A DNA stretch of 64,000 bases from Mya arenaria. Lineage: Eukaryota > Mollusca > Bivalvia > Myida > Myidae. The notes under the pieces are model-generated. The model was not told where the DNA came from. It ran no database searches and saw only the letters and a list, made by a program, of their open reading frames with translations. Below, piece by piece: positions 1 through 10,944 of the stretch. A program made the translations under genes and the position numbers. The stretch spans positions 24,466,201 to 24,530,200 of the forward strand of contig NC_069136.1 of the NCBI RefSeq assembly GCF_026914265.1. Direction: 5' to 3'. Position 1 is the first letter of the stretch. Every line of letters starts with the position of its first letter.

Positions 1-190
1 TTAGTACTGGTAATACCAAGTAAAGTAGCTCCCTTGCCCGCTGAAGTGTGTTGAAATGGTGTCCTTAGTACTGGTAATACCAAGTAAAGTAGCTCCCTTG
101 CCCGCTGAAGTGTTGAAATTGTGTCCTTAGTACTGGTCATACCAAGTAAAGTAGCTCCCTTGCCCGCTGAAGTGTTGAAATGGTGTACTT
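1..190. repeat. 62-64 bp minisatellite, cut by window edge
   Basis: About three head-to-tail units begin TTAGTACTGGTAATACCAAG (near 1, 65 and 127). A fourth, divergent unit starts near 188 and decays after about 210. Units differ by a few bases and one 2-bp indel. The array may continue to the left of the window. Confidence 0.9.
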
Positions 191-654
191 AGTACTGGTC
201 ATACCAAGAAAAGTTCTTGCCCGTGTATCCGTACTTTACACCGAGTACGTTAAAGAACCAAGAGGTCTGTTTACAAAGAGCAAGGGCATCGCACCTGAAT
301 CCCTTGTATCTGACTCTTTTTCTTCAAGTCGTCTGGTATCTGGATTTGAGAGGGTATTACAGTCACTTCAATCTCATGTCACTTGTCTTTGAAACACAAT
401 TTAAGTCGTGATGACGTAAGCGGCGGTATCAAGCCATAAGGCAGCAAATAAGCGTGGAGAGACGTTAATAAAGTCAAATAAACAACAATCAAACATACTC
501 TAATCACTAAAATTGTTAAAGGTAATAGTATGTATTTACAAATATAATGCCATCTTAACACAATAAATCTTACAAAATATATTTATCTTTAATCTTGGTA
601 TTTAAATGAGACATTAAGTAAAATAATATGAATTAGGCTATACTTATTAATAAG
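191..654. other. upstream flank or intron, no gene recognised
   Basis: Between the left minisatellite and the first recognisable protease exon. A 70-codon open frame on + (180-392) overlaps the minisatellite and shows no family resemblance. It could hold an earlier exon of the serine protease homologue, but I see no His- or Asp-containing protease motif. Confidence 0.4.
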
Positions 655-3484
655 ACAATGATGTTAATCTGTTACACTTCTAATGGTGAAGGTTTTACGG
701 AGGAGAAAGCCCTGAAGAATGGCGACACTTGCTACGCTGTTGGATTCGGCCTGGTATCTAAAGGTATGAATATTCAGGCTCTTCCACAATATTAATTCCT
801 TCTAAAACTATACTAGAAGTATACTATAAGAAACTTTACTATGCTTATACTAATTCCTTCTAAATAACGTTTGAAAACTTAATTTATACTTTTGCAAGAA
901 AAGATTTAAAGAGTTTGCAGTCACAAAAATATATCGAAGGAATATTTTATCAGAGAACTAGTGAAATTCCGTTAGCATCCAAACGCAAAAAAACCCTAGT
1001 GTTTTGTGATATGTTTATTCATACATTTCAATTTAGCAGCTAAGCCCGAGTTGACTTTACTCTTAGGAATATAATTACTAATAGGAATTATGCTATAATA
1101 GAATTCACTGGGACTCTTTTAAAGCGACACTCTTATTCAAAATTAATATATACTCATGTAAAACAAACATACATTTTGAATTATAAACCTTTAACTACTT
1201 ACTAAATAATGCATTCATGGCAAATATCAAATACAGATAACAAGACTTTAACCGTGTATTTAATACCTGAAAAAAGCAAAAATATTAAATGATTGGTGAA
1301 TGCGAAATATTTACTATAATCTACTATACTCTCACAAGGTAGATATATACCATGTTTTCTGCACGATATTACACTCGGTATCCTCCATAAGAAGCATTGT
1401 TTTCGACATTTATTCATCCTTTTTGGTTTAACCATTTGTTTTAACTATATCAAAAATAGTATTTTATCATCTTTTAAGACCCGGACGTAAATGCAACAAG
1501 TCTGCAAGAACTTCCTGTTCAATTGAAGTGGGAAAGGGCGTGTTCCAGATTCCTGCGGGGTGGACTTACCGAAAGGGTCTGGCCTCGTCACTTATATTGC
1601 TCAATAACCCCTGGATCTGGTATCTGTGACGTAAGTAGATCTAACTCACTGCTTTGGTTATAGATCTAGCGCCTTGTTGAGGTATCTGTTATAGATCTAG
1701 CACCTTGCTGTGGTATCTGTAACGTAAGTATATCTACTCCTTGCTTTGGTTATAGATCTAGCACCTTGCTGAGGTATCTGTAACGTAAAAAGATTTAACT
1801 CGTACTTTGGTTGTAGATCTAGCACCTTGCTGAGGTATCTGTAACGTAAGTAGATCTTGCTCGTACTTTGGTTGTAGAACTAGCACCGTGTTGAGGTATC
1901 TGTAGCGTAAGTAGATCTTACTCGTACTTTGGTTATAGATCTAGCACCTTGCTGTGGTATCTGTAACGTAAGTAGATCTTACTCGTACTTTGGTTGTAGA
2001 ACTAGCACCTTGCTGTGGTGTCTGTAACGTAAGTAGATCTAACTCGTACTTTGGTTGTAGAACTAGCACCGTGTTGAGGTATCTGTAACGTAAGTAGATC
2101 TAACTCGTACTTTGGTTGTAGAACTAGCACCGTGTTGAGGTATCTGTAACGTAAGTAGATCTAACTCGTACTTTGGTTGTAGAACTAGCACCGTGTTGAG
2201 GTATCTGTAACGTAAGTAGATCTAACTCGTACTTTGGTTGTAGATCTCGCACCTTGCTATGGTATCTGTAACCACCTTGCTATGGTGTGTGTAACGTAAG
2301 TAGATCTAACTCATGGCTTTGGTTCTAGATCTAGCACCTTGCTATGGTGTGTGTAACGTAAGTAGATCTAACTTATTGCTTTGGTTCTAGATCTAGCACC
2401 TTGCTATGGTGTGTGTAACGTAAGTAGATCTAACTCATTGCTTTGGTTCGAGATCTAGCACCTTGCTATGGTGTGTGTAACGTAAGTAGATCTAACTCAT
2501 TGCTTTGGTTCTAGATCTACCACCTTGCTATGGTATTTGTAACGTAAGTAGATCTAACTCATTGCTTTCGTTATAGATATTGCACCGTTTTGAGGTATAT
2601 GTAATATTAGAGGATTTTACTCATGGATTTGGTTTTAGATCCAGCACCTTGTTGAGGTATATGTAACGTGAGTAGATCGTACTCATTGCTTTGTTTGTAG
2701 ATCTAGAACCTTGCATTGGTTTCTATAACGTATGTAGATCTTACTCATGGCTTTAATTGGTTGTAGATCTAGCACCGTGTTGAGGTATATGTAACGTAAG
2801 AAGATCTTACTCATGGCCAAATCTGTGAGAGTGCAGTTTTAAACTAACTGCATATATGTCACATACTAACAAATGTGTGCGACCAGTCCGTGGATCGCAT
2901 CCGGGACCCGCTGCTTGCAATTCAGACGCCCTACCAACTGAGCTTCAAAAAATGTTTTGACAGTGCTCCGACAGACGGCCGTTTTGTGAAATGGTTTGTC
3001 GAAAGTGCTTCAATCAAACTCTGTTAAAAGACCGAGGCGGGGTTCCATAAGCGGCGTAGACTGTGCTATGTTTCATTTAAAATGGTGAAGAAATAGTGAA
3101 GTTACCTTTGTTTTAAGTCTTCAATCAAAGCAAAATGTTGCCTTTCGACGTAGCATTTATGCTGCAATTTATCACTTGTTATACAAACATTGTAAAATAC
3201 AGAAATACATTTTCGGCGCAATACAGCAAATGTATTGGCGAACAAAGGAGAAACTGTTATTTGCCCATATTTATTTGAAACAGTAACGCTATTGTGTTTG
3301 TATTTAGATGGATCGTGGCGGACCAGTCATGTGTGATAGGGCGGACGGGAGCTCTGTGCAAGTCGGCGTCATGTCCTTCGGATCGCTTGACTGTGAAACG
3401 GGACTATCTGTCTTCTACCGCACGCAGAAATTCAAAACAATTTTTAATCGAAGTATTTTGCCATATGTCGATTCTTTGGAATAG
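655..3484 (+). CDS. S1-family serine protease homologue, 3' part (catalytic Ser replaced by Arg)
   Basis: Three exons, 655-763, 1479-1630 and 3308-3484, splice in consistent phase (1, then 0) with AG acceptors and GTATGA and GTAAGT donors. They give about 145 residues ending in TAG. Exon 1 reads like the NDIALL strand followed by the 'GTSCTVTGWG' strand of trypsins (here GDTCYAVGFG). Exon 2 reads LQELPVQL, then a Cys-containing loop and GSGICD. Exon 3 opens MDRGGPVMC, where active proteases have GDSGGP, and continues VQVGVMSFG. The catalytic Ser195 position is therefore Arg and the preceding Gly is Met, so the product should be non-catalytic: a serine protease homologue, a class known in invertebrate immunity and development. 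The His and Asp exons and the start lie left of the window. The frame is open throughout, so it need not be a pseudogene. Family certain enough; role unknown. Confidence 0.78.
1119..1219 (-). mobile_element. fragment of TTAA-flanked MITE (family C)
   Basis: Begins TTAAAGCGACACTCTTATTC and matches, in reverse orientation, the last ~100 bp of the element at 43758-44120 (shared stretches include the 'GTAAGTAGTTAAAGGTTTAT' region). It lies in an intron of the serine protease homologue. Only one end is present. Confidence 0.65.
1620..2815 (+). repeat. 61-bp minisatellite containing repeated 5' splice sites
   Basis: Roughly 19 units of about 61 bp follow the donor of protease exon 2. The end of that exon (GGTATCTGTGAC) and its donor (GTAAGTAGATC) form part of the unit. 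Most units repeat 'GGTATCTGTAACGTAAGTAG', so the array carries over a dozen consensus donors. Many units also hold a TTTGGTTGTAG stretch about 29 bases before the next GTAAGT, which could act as a 3' splice site. The central units (about 2000-2250) are nearly identical, while those after 2560 are more diverged. Confidence 0.93.
2819..2843 (-). mobile_element. terminal piece of TTAA MITE (family B)
   Basis: CTGTGAGAGTGCAGTTTTAA matches the right end of the elements at 29430-29798 and 41275-41601. No other end is found nearby, so this is a fragment at the edge of the minisatellite. Confidence 0.55.
2883..2947 (-). mobile_element. tRNA-derived SINE head
   Basis: On the minus strand it reads GAAGCTCAGTTGGTAGGGCG (an A-box-like D arm), then an anticodon-like CTGAATTGCAAGCAG, then CCGGATGCGATCC (a degraded B box). 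The acceptor stem does not pair, so it is not a working tRNA. tRNA-headed SINEs with this head are common in molluscs. It lies inside the protease intron. Confidence 0.55.
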
Positions 3485-5399
3485 GCTAGCAAAACCTGGT
3501 TGCAAGTGCTAAGTTTTCTTAGGGGCCATCTAATGAACTCTCGTATCGTAAGGTGTTTTTTATTGGAATGCATATATCTATAATATCTCTCTCTATATAT
3601 ACAAATTGATCAGTGTGGGCAATGTGAATTCGTTTAAACCATTAAAACTTCTATTTAAATTGTGACGCTAATTGAAATTCCTGATATAACGATATTTATT
3701 CGCACGATGGTTGATGAGATGCTCACCACGACGCTCTATGACCACCGACACACACGCACGCACGCACGCACGCACACACGCACGCACGCACACTTACACG
3801 TACAAGCACGCACGCTCACACACTATGATTAGTGAAAGTTGATTTTGTGTAAATATTACTTGTGGGAAATAAATTGCATGATCGGAATATATTCAATTGT
3901 TTACTTTTTTCTGCATTTTTATACCCATCAAAGAGTTACGAATACATTTAAGGCACACAATTCAAAATCAGCCTAATTAACTTAACGCGGCCTGAGAGTC
4001 GATCTTGACCCAACTGATCAATCATCTTTTACTTTTGATATTAAATTAGTACATTACAACTGGAATTTGGATTAAAGTTATAATTAATTGGTCCAAAATG
4101 GCAAAAAAATAAACAAGCATTAGACTATAATATATAAAATCGTATACAACAAGTGTAACACAATGACCCTCGCCAATCTGCTAAGGTCATTACTCGTTTC
4201 TTTAGCTAAGTGGTCAAAATGCCATAGCATTATTTTCATTTGAGCTTCATTACCGGTACCGGCAGGTGTCAATTGGGTATCCTAAGAATAGATGGAAAGG
4301 TTAATCTCTTTATCATATGTTAATAACGGCCATAAGGCTTGAATAATTATTATCAAATGATCTTCTTTCTGATAAACTCATATATTACTTGGTGCCAGCG
4401 AAGATCAATCAGCGACGGTCAAGGTCAACCGCTAATGGCTTATTTAATTACTGTCCAGAGATAAGCTTAATTACCTTGTTTACTAAAATCCTATCAAAGG
4501 GGTTTGGTCTAGTCAATTTTGACGTCACCAGATATATTGATTGACAAGCTCCTTTTTGTTGCGATAGCCAGTAAGATACTTTGAGTATGGTCACGTGAGG
4601 TCAAATGTATCACCTGATATCGTTAACTCTGAAGGAAAATTGGGAAACACTTCTGACTGGTCAACTGCAATTTGGGTCAATTGCGAAATATAAAAACACT
4701 TATCCGGAGCTTAAGGGAGAGTTTTAGAGTTTTTAGAGTTTGGAGTCTGCTTCTCGTTAGGATAGTCGATAATGTAACTGGGTTTAAATCTTCAGGTCTA
4801 CGGACCGAGATCAGGCAGTCTGCCAGCTTAAGATCCCAGAGTCAGCTTCGTTCTTCTTTAATAGATCAAATTAATTGCAACTAAGAAACAAATAATTGCT
4901 AACAATAAAACGTGTATCATCGGACGTGGTTGTTTTGACTTTATGACTATACGATTGTACAGCTTAGTGTATAGGACGCGGTTTAATAGTGAGGGTGTTA
5001 CACAAGTCATTCGGAATTGAGAAAAAGAAAAACAGCGACTCCCATTGAATGTACACGTGAGGTTTTGACATTATTGATAAACAAAAATTGAGCTCTTTGT
5101 TCAAGTTTAAAAATGCACGTTTTGTAACCATAAAGAGGAGCTTTCAATTATAGACTACCTTTCTTTTGTAACAAAGTGTCGATGTTATTTAGCAAGATCT
5201 CCCATTTCACAATAAGGCTACACACAGACCAATCGAGATACTTCTATATGACAATGGCTTGCTTGAATCTTTATTTCTCCGATAATGGAAATCGATTAAT
5301 TATATTTTTTGACAATGCAGACGGAATTGTACCTGCCTGAAAACAGATGTTAAAAACACCATTTTATATTATTATGCACCATTCATTGGCCGTGTTTTG
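3485..5399. other. intergenic, no gene seen
   Basis: AT-rich sequence downstream of the serine protease homologue. Open frames are short and resemble nothing. It contains one CACG microsatellite (3747-3822). A motif such as AATAAA for the upstream gene is present at 3868-3873 (GGAAATAAATTG), about 385 bases after the stop. Confidence 0.5.
3747..3822. repeat. (CACG/CA)n microsatellite
   Basis: An interrupted run of ACAC and CACG tetramers over about 75 bases. Confidence 0.9.
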
Positions 5400-5640
5400 C
5401 TTTCAAGGTTGCCCCGCAGTGTCTGGTGAATGCGGTGGTTTTGCCTTCGCCGCAAAAATATCGGGATTTGGATTTTACCGAGGGTCCCTGGGGTGCGGGG
5501 CATTTGCCGGGGATTTTACAACCAGTTCGTCTCCGGCGGGGATTTCACCCGGGCTTGTCTGGACCGAAAGTCAAAGTCCTCGCTATTCCCCTGACCTGGG
5601 AGAGGGGCGTGGTTACAATTGACTGGTGCATTACTGTCAG
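5400..5640. other. GC-rich patch, probable dispersed repeat
   Basis: This stretch is much richer in G and C than its flanks and ends GGGCGTGGTTACAATTGACT. Open frames of 91 and 111 codons cross it, but the longer one runs on into a MITE, so I do not treat it as a gene. It looks like part of a repeated element abutting the MITE at 5654; that reading is an inference. Confidence 0.35.
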
Positions 5641-5653
5641 ACAAATCATTTTT

Positions 5654-5901
5654 CATTCGGAACTCCTCGGTCATTTTTATCGAAAACAAGCTCGGAAGTA
5701 CATGGCCGGTTTACACATTCAGAAATCGGTATGTTACGTCCGCTGCCAGAAGATCGCGTAGTAATTTATTTTAGCAATTTAAACAAGCTAACACACCACA
5801 TTTGATAAAAGATATAATTAAAAAAAACGGACTACTTCTACTGGTGAACCGGCATACATTCGAGGTTGTTTTCGATAAAAATGACCGAGGAGCTCCGAAT
5901 T
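5654..5901. mobile_element. MITE, family A (long inverted termini)
   Basis: Inverted ends of about 55 bp: left CATTCGGAACTCCTCGGTCA, right a near-perfect reverse complement ending CCGAGGAGCTCCGAAT. The interior is about 130 bp and non-coding. Other copies lie at 9956-10162, 14566-14772 and 17606-17918. A clean target duplication is not visible at this copy. Confidence 0.82.
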
Positions 5902-6298
5902 ATCTTTTTTTTTTTAAATTTATACCAGGATAAGATTTACTCCAGTTAATTTAACTAACTAGTCTTTTTCAACCGCCTTAACAATTTTAAATATGCTTAA
6001 ATTATCCATTAAGTCAATTCACAAAAAAAACCCTGCTTAACTATTTAAGCTTTCAGGGGTATTGTTTATATATTTATAAGCGAGCAAGATTTGGCAAGCA
6101 GTGCGGGGGCTGTAAGCAACATAGATTAAACTTAAATTTAAGATTAGAAACTAAGTGTTTTGATTGGTCTGTATATTTAGCTAAGCAATATGCTGAATGG
6201 AATCACTGAGGCATGTCTAAGGATAAGGTCATTCTCCCACCTCAGATAAGTAGATCCTATAAAATTTGGCCATGCTAGAAATCCTTGTCTTGCCCACG
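5902..6298. other. intergenic, nothing recognised
   Basis: AT-rich sequence between the family A MITE and the start of the 4.6-kb duplication; no feature supported. Confidence 0.5.
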
Positions 6299-6333
6299 GC
6301 TAAAGATAGTACCCGTATGGAACTCAAGTTTAG

Positions 6334-8559
6334 ACATACGTTAATAACATACAGGCCGCCGAGAAAGTGCCATACCTCCTTAAGTGGAAGGCTATCGTGG
6401 AACAGCTTTTCCGGTTTTACCACGCTAGTGGCATCAGAACAGCATCTCTGTTAGTGATTCAGGTAAATATGCGCAAAATAACGAATGTACATTTCTTCAA
6501 TTTGATTTGATTTAAACATATTTTATTCAACATATATATAATACACGTTAAATATAATTTAAGTATTTGCATTGATATATAGAATCGGATTGAAACGAAA
6601 GCATAGCTAATAAAGTTTATCTCCGTGAAAATTATGTTACACGTTATGCAGAGTAATGAGAAGGTTAGACAGTTTTTATTACATGACTCTATATATGTTG
6701 TTAATGAAAACATGCAGAATATTATCTTAAGAGAACGAAAGAATGCGTTTGAATATGTGTATAAAAATGATGATTTCGGTAACAAAAAGAAGAAAAGAAA
6801 GCATGGATGAAAACAAAAGTAGACAGAGTGAGAATATATGCAAGTTTGATTATAGTTAGATTGATGATAGTTGGGTACCTATACCGTTTGATAGAAAGGG
6901 TCAAGTCTGGGAATATAGCATTATCAGAAGCGTTTCGAGTTTTGTAAGAAGTTATGAACAAAACTGAAGGTTTTTGAGTTGCTCTCGTTGTTAAGGGTGG
7001 GATCACCATTGAGAATGATATCAATGTCAACACGTGTGATTCTAGACATATCAAAAGTTTGTCGAATATTCAAATTGATTTTTAATGCAAACACTGGAAT
7101 CGTTATAAACTAGATATTACCCCAAAGCATTCTGTGTTGTCCTATATGATTTATTCTTTTCTCAGACTATCCTGGAAGAGCCTAAGGTGAAGGTCACTGA
7201 GGCAAAGGATGTTCGATGGTTGTCGCACAACAAGGCCGTGAAGGCGATCAGACACTGTCTGCCGTCACTGCTTACCAGCCTGGAGCATGAAGCAAGAGAG
7301 CGATGCGACGCAATGGCCTTTGGGGCTGGCGATTTTCATGCAACAATACAGATTCGTGGCAGCTCTGATGATGATGTCAGATGTGTTGCCCGTACTGGCG
7401 AACCTGTCCCTTGCGCTGCAGGTATGTAACATCAGAGCAATGGACAATGAAAACATCCTTTTTTTATTAAAATGAGAATTTATTCAATATATATTTTACA
7501 TTATTGATACAAAAAGCTAGTATATAAACATGTTTTTTCTTCAAATAAATGAAGTAAAAATGCATTGATAGTTGAACACCTGTAGTATATATTCACTGTG
7601 TCATGGATGCACTTTTTGATTCACATTTCAGACGAAGGACGCGGTCTACAGCACAGTCGGAACTGTTGTGATGGGTGCCATCACCACGGTCCGGTCTATG
7701 AAAGAGCACCCAGAGCTTAACTTCAGGGAGCTTCCCGATACCATAGGGCAACTGTCAGACCAGCCGTTTCGCTTCAAGAAACCTAGCGCGAACGACGTCT
7801 CAGATTTTAAGAGTAACGTCTTTAACAAGTTCATTGACGCCGTTGTCAACAATCTGGAGAGCAGATTCCCTCTCATCCCCGTGCTGGGGTCATTCTCTAT
7901 GTTTAACCCCACTACAGTACCGGAAGACCAGGCGGAGCGGAACGACCACTGCAAGGACGAACTACAGGTAATTAGAGGAATGGAAATCTACCAGAGTTGT
8001 AGTTTAAATTAACATAGTTTACTTACATCATTTTAACATTATTTTTCTTTAACACGTGAAAAAAAACACCATCTTCTTAAAGATGCGATTTTTTCACAAG
8101 AGTTGCATAAGTTTAGTTCAATCAAAAAATAACTCAAACATGATTTCTAATTTGCAGATGCTGGTTGAGCGGTTTACCGCAGTTCTACCAGATGCCACCG
8201 AGGCCGCCTCCGAGTACAGGGTCCTCAAGAACACAATTCATCAAGACCTCGGGCTCCAGAAAACGTCGACAACCGTGCTAATGGAGAAGGTCGCCGGCCC
8301 GCTGAAGGAGGCGATGCCCAACTTTCGTCTGTTGGCAGCAGTGGGTCTACTGCTCCAAACATCGACCGCAGATTGCGAGCGCGGTTTCTCAACACTGAAA
8401 CGCGTAAAGACGGCGCAGCGAAACCGGCTGCAAAATGAAGCGCTAAACGCAGTGTTACGTGTTTCTATGGAAGGCCCCAGTGTAGCGGACTTCTCGAAGA
8501 CGGAGGCAGAGAAGATGGTGTTCGAGTGGGCGAGAGAGAAACGCCGGCTCCTAGTTTGA
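6334..8559 (+). pseudogene. hAT-transposase-derived gene (ZNF862-like), 3' part, copy 1
   Basis: Four exons (6334-6462, 7166-7421, 7632-7967, 8158-8559) with good AG/GT borders give about 370 residues. Exon 1 reads QAAEKVPYLLKWK and exon 2 has VTEAKDVRWLSHNKAV. Exon 4 carries the hAT C-terminal dimerisation signature (LLLQTSTADCERGFSTLKR, then NRLQNEALNAVLRVS). Proteins of this type, called zinc finger 862-like or KIAA1586-like, are hAT transposase descendants and abundant in bivalves. The N-terminal zinc finger and catalytic beginning are absent. Exon 2 is 256 nt and changes frame between about 7285 and 7325 (one extra base), after which YRFVAALMMMSDVLPVL continues to the donor. No terminal inverted repeats or target duplication were found, so this is a truncated, probably dead copy. 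Confidence 0.75.
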
Positions 8560-9955
8560 TTGCTATGCTATGTTGTCGAATGTATTTGAGTCGTGTGAAG
8601 CTATATTTTGTGTTGCTTATTATTAAACTTTGATTATTTTATCGTTCTTTTCATTTATTTAGAAAAAAATAATAATCTGAAAATACACACTACATTCCCT
8701 TTAAGTTATCATTTAGCCGACCCGGCTTCAAAATGATTAGCTGTTGCAGCTTCAAATACACCCACGAGCAGTCGCTTTGCTCCGGGCTCTTTTGTGTTCT
8801 AGCATGCAGACAGCGTGTTTTACACATTTTGCTGACGTCAACGGTGTCAATATAAATAATACCCGCACTAAACGAAACATGAGTCGATCGATATCGTCGA
8901 TGTTATATTGTCGGAATACTTGAGAAATACCAATAATAAATGAAAAAAACACAACAATTACACCTTTTCGCAAATATTTTTCGGACTTTATTTTGTAATT
9001 CTAGATCAAAGGAACATAGCTGTAAACTTGTTTAAAATGCACGGAATTGCACCATTTTGATTTCGAAAAAATCGACGTCGTGAGGGGATACCGCTACTGC
9101 ACCCTCCCCTCCCGACATACCTTATGAAATTCCTGGCGGAAACCCTGTCATGTTACATATGACCAAATATGAAAGTAAATAAAATATTAGGCATCAGATT
9201 TCTTAAACAGTCAAAGATTCATTGCAAAGTTCCTGTTGACAAATAAAACATATTCTGCTGAAGTTGTGGTATAATGACGAAGGTATTCGATTTTTTTCAA
9301 TGTTAGCGAATAGCATGAAAATTATAAACGAAAAATGGAGACGAAATTTAATGTGTTAATTACTTTACTCACTGAACTAATTTCTTTTATTATATGAAGT
9401 TTCACATTCAAGTTAAAGTTGACACAACATCGCCCCTCCTTTTTCTATTATTATCATACAATCCCCTCCCTTGTTAAAGACCGTCGTCATGGAAACCTTG
9501 TCTTCTGGCATTTTTTAAAGTCCAAATTAATTATTTCTCGCTTCAAATGGTACCGAAAAAGGGGTTTCACTCTACATTCAAGAACTTATCCTGCACTCTC
9601 CTCAGAACTAATTAAAGAACGATTTGACTATTTACATAATCTGAATCACTGTCCGCATATCCATGACAACCACGAACGTTCACATATTTATACGCAAATT
9701 ATTTTCACTACGCACAAAAGAGTTCCAGCGAAAAATACGTTTTAACTTTATTTTGTTTAACTGACGAGGGAGAAAAAGCATCTACCATAGCCGCTCATGT
9801 AAGATAGGTTCATCCCGACCCTCACGCAGGGTGTTTAGTGGAAACTCGGTAAACCTCGTTTCCGCAAAACACCATACGTTCATGTTGGGAGGAACCTATC
9901 TTACACTCGCGGCCATTGAAGATACTCATAATGTTGAATACGGGCACAGGTCTGG
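8560..9955. other. 3' flank of hAT copy 1, no gene
   Basis: Contains short unrecognised open frames, the longest being 9419-9745 (+, 108 codons, no recognisable motif). The same content recurs at 13170-14565 because of the duplication. Confidence 0.5.
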
Positions 9956-10162
9956 CATTCGGAACTCCTCGGCCATTTTATCGAAAACAACCTCGGATGT
10001 ATGCCGTTACAACAGTTGAAGTAGTAATGTAGTGTTTAAGAGTTGTATTTATTGATCTTAGTTAAAATTGATTGCCAGTGAAGTGTTTTATTGCAAACAT
10101 AATTAACAAAAATAAATACATCCGAGGTTGTTTTTGAAAAAATGGCCGAGGAGTTCCGAATG
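9956..10162. mobile_element. MITE, family A, with 9-bp target duplication
   Basis: Inverted termini of about 45 bp (CATTCGGAACTCCTCGGCCA against TGGCCGAGGAGTTCCGAATG). The element is flanked on both sides by CAGGTCTGG (9947-9955 and 10163-10171). Long termini with 8-10 bp duplications are the habit of Mutator-like (MULE) elements. The interior is about 115 bp and non-coding. Confidence 0.88.
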
Positions 10163-10178
10163 CAGGTCTGGTAAAAAT

Positions 10179-10342
10179 AGGATCCTATTCTTCACAGTTT
10201 CAAACTGTGTCATATATGATTGACCAAAATTGTGGTACACAAGATAATCATATTCATCACAGGATCCTATTCTTCACAGTTTCAAACCGTGTCATATATG
10301 ATTGACCAAAATTGTGGTACACAAGATAATCATATTCATCAC
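10179..10342. repeat. 82-bp tandem duplication (two units)
   Basis: Two head-to-tail units begin AGGATCCTATTCTTCACAGT at 10179 and 10261, differing by one base. Each holds a CACAGTTTCAAACTGTG-type inverted repeat. Function unknown. Confidence 0.9.
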
Positions 10343-10512
10343 AGGTTTTGTCAATGACATTGCTGTTTCATAAATTTTGTAATAAAACTGTAATTATAAA
10401 AAGAAATAAAATGATAAAAATAAAATAATAATAATAATAGTATGATCAAAGCTATAATGAGGATCAGCAGCAGCAGCGGTGGTGGTGGTGGTTGAGGCAG
10501 TCCCTGGCGGAG

Positions 10513-10908
10513 GGCGGCATAACAACAACAACAACAATTCTTAAACAAAGTTTTTCTCTATATTTATCTTGGTCGGATTGTGACCCCGAGGGTGAATTGT
10601 TACACTATAGGCAAGGTCGGAACTGAACTATCTTTTAACAAAAGCTCTGCTGGCACTGCGGTAGTCACTGCTTGCACGAAATTTAGCCGTTGAAAGCGTC
10701 CAAAATACTTTCTCCAGTACATCTGTCTATGCCAACACAAAATTCACAACAACTACCTCAATGTCATCTACTACTACTACGCATACAACTAGTATTACGG
10801 TGCCAACAACAACACATTCTATTTCTTCTAATACCATTAATACCCGTACAACAATAGCATAAAACAACAACAACAACAAAACTGCGCCTACAACTGACGC
10901 CAAGTGGA
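10513..10908. repeat. repeat R, copy 1
   Basis: Starts GGGCGGCATAACAACAACAA and ends GACGCCAAGTGGAGGC. A full second copy is at 16633-17033 and a partial one at 15803-15976. It is rich in CAA and ACA triplets and is not coding in any obvious way. The 'GGGCGGCATAA' start is the known tail of the bivalve dispersed element seen at 15380-15812. Confidence 0.85.
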
Positions 10909-10944
10909 GGCTAAAGATAGTACCCGTATGGAACTCAAGTTTAG

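Larger units (their letters stand above)
6299..10908. repeat. tandem duplication unit 1 (4.61 kb)
   Basis: Near-identical to 10909-15112 at an offset of 4610-4611 bases; I noticed only about ten single-base differences. The unit includes a 3' hAT-derived gene, 1.4 kb of flank, a family A MITE, an 82-bp duplication and, at its right end, the repeat R (10513-10908). The left junction shares only GGCTAAAG. The two changes I noticed in coding exons (7836/12445 region, Ile; and the third exon, Thr) are silent. Confidence 0.93.

Noticed and set aside
1620-2815. CRISPR-like regular repeat array
   Set aside because: Units are contiguous with no unique spacers, in a eukaryotic intron; a minisatellite.
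2883-2947. A true tRNA-Ala gene
   Set aside because: The acceptor and T stems do not pair and the B box is degraded; a SINE head fits better.
5347-5761. 91- and 111-codon frames
   Set aside because: One runs into the MITE terminus and both lie in a repeat-like GC patch; no family resemblance.
6459-7054. Frames of 108, 110 and 61 codons, repeated at 11070-11665
   Set aside because: Intronic shadows in an AT-rich intron of the hAT-derived gene, duplicated with it.
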